Positions 6,640 to 9,489 of a stretch of DNA of 9,489 nucleotides are shown here, piece after piece. Positions within the stretch are counted from its first letter, which is position 1, and every line of letters begins with the position of its first letter. Both the position numbers and the translations under genes were made by a program. A model generated the notes under the pieces. It saw nothing but the letters and a program-made list of their open reading frames with translations. It was not told the DNA's origin and ran no database searches. Location of the stretch: contig JANXOQ010000067.1 in NCBI GenBank assembly GCA_025357775.1, positions 1 through 9,489 of the forward strand, in the 5' to 3' direction. The DNA comes from Ferruginibacter sp. Lineage in GTDB: Bacteria; Bacteroidota; Bacteroidia; Chitinophagales; Chitinophagaceae.

Positions 6640-6667
6640 TTATTAATTAAAGTAATTTAATTAATAA
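6640..6667. repeat. AT-only perfect 12-bp inverted repeat in tRNA spacer
   Basis: TTATTAATTAAA (6640-6651) and TTTAATTAATAA (6656-6667) are exact reverse complements around the loop GTAA. The structure fills most of the 47-base spacer between tRNA-Tyr and tRNA-Gly and ends 7 bases before tRNA-Gly. It may be a processing signal or simple AT-rich symmetry; there is no T run, so a terminator is unlikely. Confidence 0.6.
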
Positions 6668-6674
6668 TCGATTA

Positions 6675-6747
6675 GCGGAAGTAGCTCATTTGGTAGAGCG
6701 GTAGCCTTCCAAGCTTCAGGTGGCCAGTTCGAGCCTGGTCTTCCGCT
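6675..6747 (+). tRNA. tRNA-Gly (anticodon TCC)
   Basis: A 73-base cloverleaf with acceptor GCGGAAG/CTTCCGC and loop CTTCCAA, anticodon TCC at 6708-6710. The anticodon stem GTAGC/GCTTC contains a T-T mismatch (6702 with 6716). The discriminator is T, and CCA is not encoded. It holds the usual third place in the Thr-Tyr-Gly-Thr-tuf cluster. Confidence 0.95.
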
Positions 6748-6752
6748 CATTT

Positions 6753-6797
6753 GCAGTTGATAAATGTAGAGTACATTTATCAACTGCTTGTTTTTTT
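6753..6797 (+). terminator. Strong terminator-like hairpin inside the tRNA cluster
   Basis: A perfect 16-bp stem (6753-6768 with 6772-6787; arm GCAGTTGATAAATGTA) has a GAG loop and is followed by TTG and seven T (6791-6797). The features are those of a rho-independent terminator. It starts 6 bases after tRNA-Gly and ends 9 bases before tRNA-Thr(GGT), so it would part the tuf unit from the upstream tRNAs. The right arm contains TACATTTA, one base off a -7 box, 18 bases after a TTTG (6750-6753). Confidence 0.7.
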
Positions 6798-6806
6798 CTA
6801 CCAAAA

Positions 6807-6878
6807 GCCGTCGTAGCTCAGGGGTAGAGCACTTCCTTGGTAGGGAAGGGGTCATGAGTTCGATTCTCATTGATGGCT
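6807..6878 (+). tRNA. tRNA-Thr (anticodon GGT)
   Basis: A 72-base cloverleaf. Acceptor GCCGTCG pairs with TGATGGC, including two G-T pairs. The anticodon stem CTTCC/GGAAG is perfect and the loop TTGGTAG gives anticodon GGT at 6839-6841, reading ACC. The discriminator is T, and CCA is not encoded. It lies 111 bases before tuf and is probably transcribed with it. Confidence 0.96.
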
Positions 6879-6989
6879 CAAATGCATTTAGGTTTTATTA
6901 ATAAAAATTAAATATATTAAAATAACAGTCTATGGTTAACAGACTTTAACTGAAACCTACATTTCAAAACAAATAATAAAAAAAAAACA

Positions 6990-8177
6990 ATGGCAAAAGA
7001 ATCATTCAAGAGGGATAAACCCCATCTTAACGTAGGTACAATAGGTCACGTGGATCATGGAAAAACTACGCTTACAGCCGCTATAACCGATGTTTTGTCA
7101 CAAAAAGGTTTAGCGCAAAAGAAAAATTATGACGATATTGATGGTGCACCAGAAGAAAAAGAAAGAGGTATCACAATTAATACTGCTCACGTAGAGTATG
7201 AAACAGTTGGTCGCCACTATGCCCACGTAGATTGTCCAGGTCACGCCGATTATGTAAAGAACATGATTACTGGTGCTGCTCAAATGGATGGTGCAATACT
7301 AGTAGTAGCCGCTACTGATGGTCCAATGCCACAGACAAAAGAGCATATCTTGCTTGCTCGTCAGGTAGGTGTTCCTCAGTTAGTTGTGTTTATGAACAAA
7401 GTAGATTTAGTTGACGATCCAGAATTACTTGAATTAGTAGAAATGGAAGTTCGTGAATTGCTTACTGCTTATGGCTTTGATGGTGATAACACTCCAATAA
7501 TACAAGGTTCTGCAACTGGCGCATTAGCTGGTGAGCAAAAATGGATGGATAAAGTAACTGAATTAATGGATGCTGTAGATAGTTATATCCCAGTTCCTCC
7601 ACGTTTAGTTGACTTACCTTTCTTGATGTCTGTAGAAGATGTATTCTCTATTACTGGTCGTGGTACTGTTGCTACCGGTCGTATTGAAAGAGGTCGTATT
7701 AAAGTAGGTGAAGCTATCGAAATCGTTGGTTTGATGGAAAAAGCATTAACTTCTACTTGTACAGGTGTTGAAATGTTTAAAAAATTGCTTGACGAAGGTG
7801 AAGCTGGAGACAATGCAGGGCTTTTATTACGTGGTATTGAGAAAACTCAAATACGTCGTGGTATGGTACTTTGTAAGCCAGGTTCTATTACTCCACATAC
7901 TGAATTTAAAGGTGAGGTTTATGTTCTTTCCAAAGAAGAAGGTGGACGTCATACTCCTTTCTTTAACAAATACCGTCCTCAGTTTTATTTCCGTACTACG
8001 GATGTAACTGGAGAAGTTACTTTGAACGAAGGAACTGAAATGATTATGCCAGGTGATAACACTAACTTTACTGTAAAACTTATTCAACCTATCGCAATGG
8101 AGAAAGGTCTTAAGTTTGCAATACGTGAAGGTGGTCGTACAGTAGGTGCTGGTCAGGTTACTGATATTATTAAGTAA
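6990..8177 (+). CDS. tuf: Translation elongation factor EF-Tu (395 aa)
   Basis: GTPase that carries aminoacyl-tRNA to the ribosomal A site. The G domain shows G1 GHVDHGKT (residues 19-26), switch [13 protein letters not shown] with T62, G3 DCPGH (81-85), G4 NKVD (136-139) and G5 GSATGAL (173-179). Domain 2 begins near residue 205 ([20 protein letters not shown]) and contains [13 protein letters not shown]. Domain 3 ends with [16 protein letters not shown]. The length of 395 aa is standard. The start follows a run of A with no Shine-Dalgarno motif. It sits directly after tRNA-Thr(GGT), as in the E. coli tufB locus. A TACATTTC at 6958-6965 could be a private -7 box, but it misses the final G and lacks a -33 partner. 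The hairpin after the stop suggests that most transcripts end before tRNA-Trp. Confidence 0.98.
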   Translation: MAKESFKRDKPHLNVGTIGHVDHGKTTLTAAITDVLSQKGLAQKKNYDDIDGAPEEKERGITINTAHVEYETVGRHYAHVDCPGHADYVKNMITGAAQMDGAILVVAATDGPMPQTKEHILLARQVGVPQLVVFMNKVDLVDDPELLELVEMEVRELLTAYGFDGDNTPIIQGSATGALAGEQKWMDKVTELMDAVDSYIPVPPRLVDLPFLMSVEDVFSITGRGTVATGRIERGRIKVGEAIEIVGLMEKALTSTCTGVEMFKKLLDEGEAGDNAGLLLRGIEKTQIRRGMVLCKPGSITPHTEFKGEVYVLSKEEGGRHTPFFNKYRPQFYFRTTDVTGEVTLNEGTEMIMPGDNTNFTVKLIQPIAMEKGLKFAIREGGRTVGAGQVTDIIK

Positions 8178-8196
8178 TAACTTAGAACAACAAAAT

Positions 8197-8239
8197 ACAA
8201 CAAAGTACCTTTGGTTTGTTACCTTTGGTACTTTGTTGT
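8197..8239 (+). terminator. Probable tuf terminator hairpin
   Basis: ACAACAAAGTACC (8197-8209) pairs exactly with GGTACTTTGTTGT (8227-8239). The 17-base loop contains a small GGT/ACC inner stem. The loop and arms carry TACCTTTGGT twice (8207-8216 and 8220-8229). The hairpin is followed by TAAAAATAG rather than a T run, so it may be an mRNA 3'-end stabiliser rather than a classical terminator. Confidence 0.5.
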
Positions 8240-8349
8240 TAAAAATAGTTTGTAAAAAAGTTTGTTTTACATCTTACTTTTTTAATGTTCTTTAAAATAT
8301 TGAAGTCTTTTAAATCCTTAATTTAGTAGGGTTTAATAAGCCTTTTTTT

Positions 8350-8421
8350 GCGGGCATGGTGCAACGGTTAGCATACGGGTCTCCAACACCCTTGATCTGG
8401 GTTCGAATCCTAGTGCCCGTG
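8350..8421 (+). tRNA. tRNA-Trp (anticodon CCA)
   Basis: A 72-base cloverleaf. Acceptor GCGGGCA pairs with TGCCCGT (first pair G-T), the D stem GTGC pairs with GCAT, and the T arm is CTGGG/CCTAG around TTCGAAT. The loop CTCCAAC gives anticodon CCA at 8383-8385. The discriminator is G, as in bacterial tRNA-Trp. The anticodon stem CGGGT/ACCCT has a C-T mismatch at its outer pair, and CCA is not encoded. Seven T lie immediately upstream. A weak TTTG-N22-TACTTTTT (8249-8282) might be its promoter. Confidence 0.93.
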
Positions 8422-8448
8422 CAAAAAATAGCTTGTGTGCTTATTTGA

Positions 8449-8514
8449 TAATTTGCTAAGAAATATTAGCGGTATCCAATTAGCTCATTGGCGTATTATC
8501 TAATTAGCAAATTA
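8449..8514 (+). promoter_or_regulatory. Structured leader just before secE
   Basis: TAATTTGCTAA (8449-8459) is the exact reverse complement of TTAGCAAATTA (8504-8514), and an inner hairpin CCAAT/ATTGG (8476-8480 with 8487-8491) lies between. The right arm ends 5 bases before the secE ATG, so if the stem forms it would lie over the ribosome entry site. No T run follows, so it is not a terminator. Regulation of secE-nusG translation is an inference. Confidence 0.45.
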
Positions 8515-8519
8515 ATTTT

Positions 8520-8714
8520 ATGAATAAATTTACAGAATTTTTAAAAGAATCTTACCAAGAATTAACGGAAAGAGTAAGCTGGCCTAAATGGGAACAACTT
8601 ACACAATCTACTGTTATTGTTTTAGGTGCTACTTTATTTATTACCTTAATAGTAGGAATAATGGATTTTGTAGCTAACAATTCAATGAAATTTATTTACA
8701 CGCTATTTAAGTAA
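8520..8714 (+). CDS. secE: Preprotein translocase subunit SecE (64 aa)
   Basis: Essential small inner-membrane partner of SecY in the SecYEG channel. At 64 aa it is the short single-span form common outside Gammaproteobacteria. The conserved amphipathic surface helix FLKESYQELTERVSWPKWEQ (about residues 7-26, with the hallmark WPKW) is followed by one membrane segment, about 28-52 (STVIVLGATLFITLIVGIMDFV). The ATG is the only one that gives the full helix; it has no Shine-Dalgarno motif and follows ATTAATTTT. The nusG start lies 2 bases after the stop, so the two are co-transcribed and probably translationally linked. Confidence 0.95.
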   Translation: MNKFTEFLKESYQELTERVSWPKWEQLTQSTVIVLGATLFITLIVGIMDFVANNSMKFIYTLFK

Positions 8715-8716
8715 TT

Positions 8717-9331
8717 ATGGAAGAAATAATAACAGCTGAAATAGCAGTATCTGCAATTGAAAAAGCTGCAAAGGAAAATAAATGGTATGTTTTACGTGTA
8801 GTAAGTGGTAAGGAGCGTAAAATAAAAGAATACCTTGATAAAGATATTATCCGCAATGGTTGGGATAAAATAATTATACAGATATTTTTACCAGTAGAAA
8901 AAGTTTATAAAGTAGCTAATGGAAAAAAGGTAATGCGTGAGCGTAATTTTTACCCAGGCTACATTATGATAGAAGTAGCTGATGGAAAGTTAACTGACGA
9001 CATTATACAGCATGTAAGTGGAATTAGCAATGTAATGCATTTTCTTACTGATGGCAAAGGCTCTAAAGGAAATATTATTTCTCTAAGAAAGGCCGAGGTA
9101 AATAAGATGCTAGGTAGAGTAGATGAAATGACTGATGCAGGTGGAGTAACAATGAATGAACCATTTATTATTGGTGAGACTATTAAGATTATAGATGGAC
9201 CATTTAATGACTTTAGCGGTGTTATAGAAGAAGTGAACGATGAGAAGAAAAAACTAAAAGTACAAGTAAAGATATTTGGAAGAGCCACACCTGTGGAGCT
9301 GAGTTATATGCAGGTAGAAAAGATAGCATAG
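8717..9331 (+). CDS. nusG: Transcription termination/antitermination factor NusG (204 aa)
   Basis: Binds RNA polymerase at the clamp to suppress pausing and, through its C-terminal domain, contacts Rho or ribosomal protein uS10. The NGN domain spans about residues 21-130: KWYVLRVVSGKERKIKEYL, then IFLPVEKVY and the typical FYPGYIMIEV, followed by VSGISNVMHFL. The KOW domain occupies about 150-204, with FIIGETIKIIDGPFNDFSG and VQVKIFGRATPVELSYMQV. The first 20 residues are a family-variable extension. It directly follows secE, the standard arrangement. Usually rplK follows within the same operon in many bacteria; here a very strong hairpin comes 5 bases after the stop, which suggests that the ribosomal operon has its own promoter beyond the window. 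Confidence 0.96.
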   Translation: MEEIITAEIAVSAIEKAAKENKWYVLRVVSGKERKIKEYLDKDIIRNGWDKIIIQIFLPVEKVYKVANGKKVMRERNFYPGYIMIEVADGKLTDDIIQHVSGISNVMHFLTDGKGSKGNIISLRKAEVNKMLGRVDEMTDAGGVTMNEPFIIGETIKIIDGPFNDFSGVIEEVNDEKKKLKVQVKIFGRATPVELSYMQVEKIA

Positions 9332-9335
9332 TTAA

Positions 9336-9390
9336 AATTAAAGTAAATAAAAAAGCTGCATATTTTGCAGCTTTTTTATTTACTTTAATT
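9336..9390 (+). terminator. Intrinsic terminator after nusG, 25-bp perfect stem
   Basis: Bases 9336-9360 are the exact reverse complement of 9366-9390. The core GCTGCA-TATTT-TGCAGC is followed by six T (9372-9377), a textbook rho-independent signal. The extended A/T arms also provide A's before and T's after the core, so it would work on both strands. It begins 5 bases after the nusG stop. Confidence 0.88.
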
Positions 9391-9489
9391 ATGTAAAATA
9401 TTAAGAATGAAAAAATTCCATTTTTAATATTTTTTTGTAAAACATTGTTGATAAAAATTTTATAAAAGCTAAAAAAAAATGTACATTTT

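Noticed and set aside
6661..6870. 69-codon minus-strand frame across tRNA-Gly and tRNA-Thr
   Set aside because: It is the antisense of two real tRNA genes; its proline- and tryptophan-containing peptide is a known kind of artefact of tRNA complements.
7583..8087. Open frames in other phases over tuf, both strands
   Set aside because: They lie wholly inside the highly conserved EF-Tu gene and give low-complexity, serine-rich products with no family likeness.
8959..9288. 109-codon minus-strand frame inside nusG
   Set aside because: It is antisense to the conserved NGN and KOW coding sequence; the product is a serine/isoleucine-rich shadow.

Overview
The window looks like a chromosomal segment of a low-GC Bacteroidetes (Bacteroidota) bacterium. 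The signs are a secreted protein with a type IX secretion (T9SS) C-terminal sorting domain, TAnnTTTG-type -7 promoter boxes, A-rich translation starts without Shine-Dalgarno motifs, and the order rpsU - xerC - hpf - tRNAs - tuf - secE - nusG. A member of the Chitinophagia or Sphingobacteriia is my guess, but the sequence does not fix the family. No CRISPR array, intact insertion sequence, phage module or defence system is visible.

Left block, minus strand, about 54-3886. Reading in the direction of transcription there is riboflavin synthase (ribE), then a large secreted T9SS-sorted multidomain protein, then tryptophan 2,3-dioxygenase (kynA). The three share a strand and small gaps, but their functions are not obviously linked.

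Central gap, 3887-4581. This 695-base divergent region has no convincing gene. It holds a promoter-like box facing ribE, a second promoter-like pair facing the other way with a small inverted repeat behind it, an inverted repeat with the core AACCGCAAAG, and a degenerate tandem duplication of about 50 bases just before the rpsU promoter.

Right block, plus strand, 4582-9331. This is translation and information-processing core: ribosomal protein bS21 (rpsU), a Xer tyrosine recombinase, a hibernation promoting factor (hpf), tRNA-Thr(TGT), tRNA-Tyr(GTA), tRNA-Gly(TCC), tRNA-Thr(GGT), EF-Tu (tuf), tRNA-Trp(CCA), secE and nusG. The order Thr-Tyr-Gly-Thr-tuf and the nearby secE-nusG pair match the well-known E. 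coli tufB region. The block is cut up by strong hairpins: after rpsU (its T run touches the xerC start codon), after hpf, between tRNA-Gly and tRNA-Thr(GGT), after tuf, before secE, and after nusG. Supply of EF-Tu and its tRNAs, protein export (SecE) and transcription elongation (NusG) therefore sit together but probably in several transcription units.

The ends, 1-53 and 9391-9489, are AT-rich and hold no gene. A TACATTTT at 9482-9489 might be part of the next promoter. I see no clearly new biological system. The points most worth a second look are regulatory: the terminator abutting xerC, the hairpin and promoter overlap inside the tRNA cluster, the secE leader hairpin, and the possible small transcript in the central gap.
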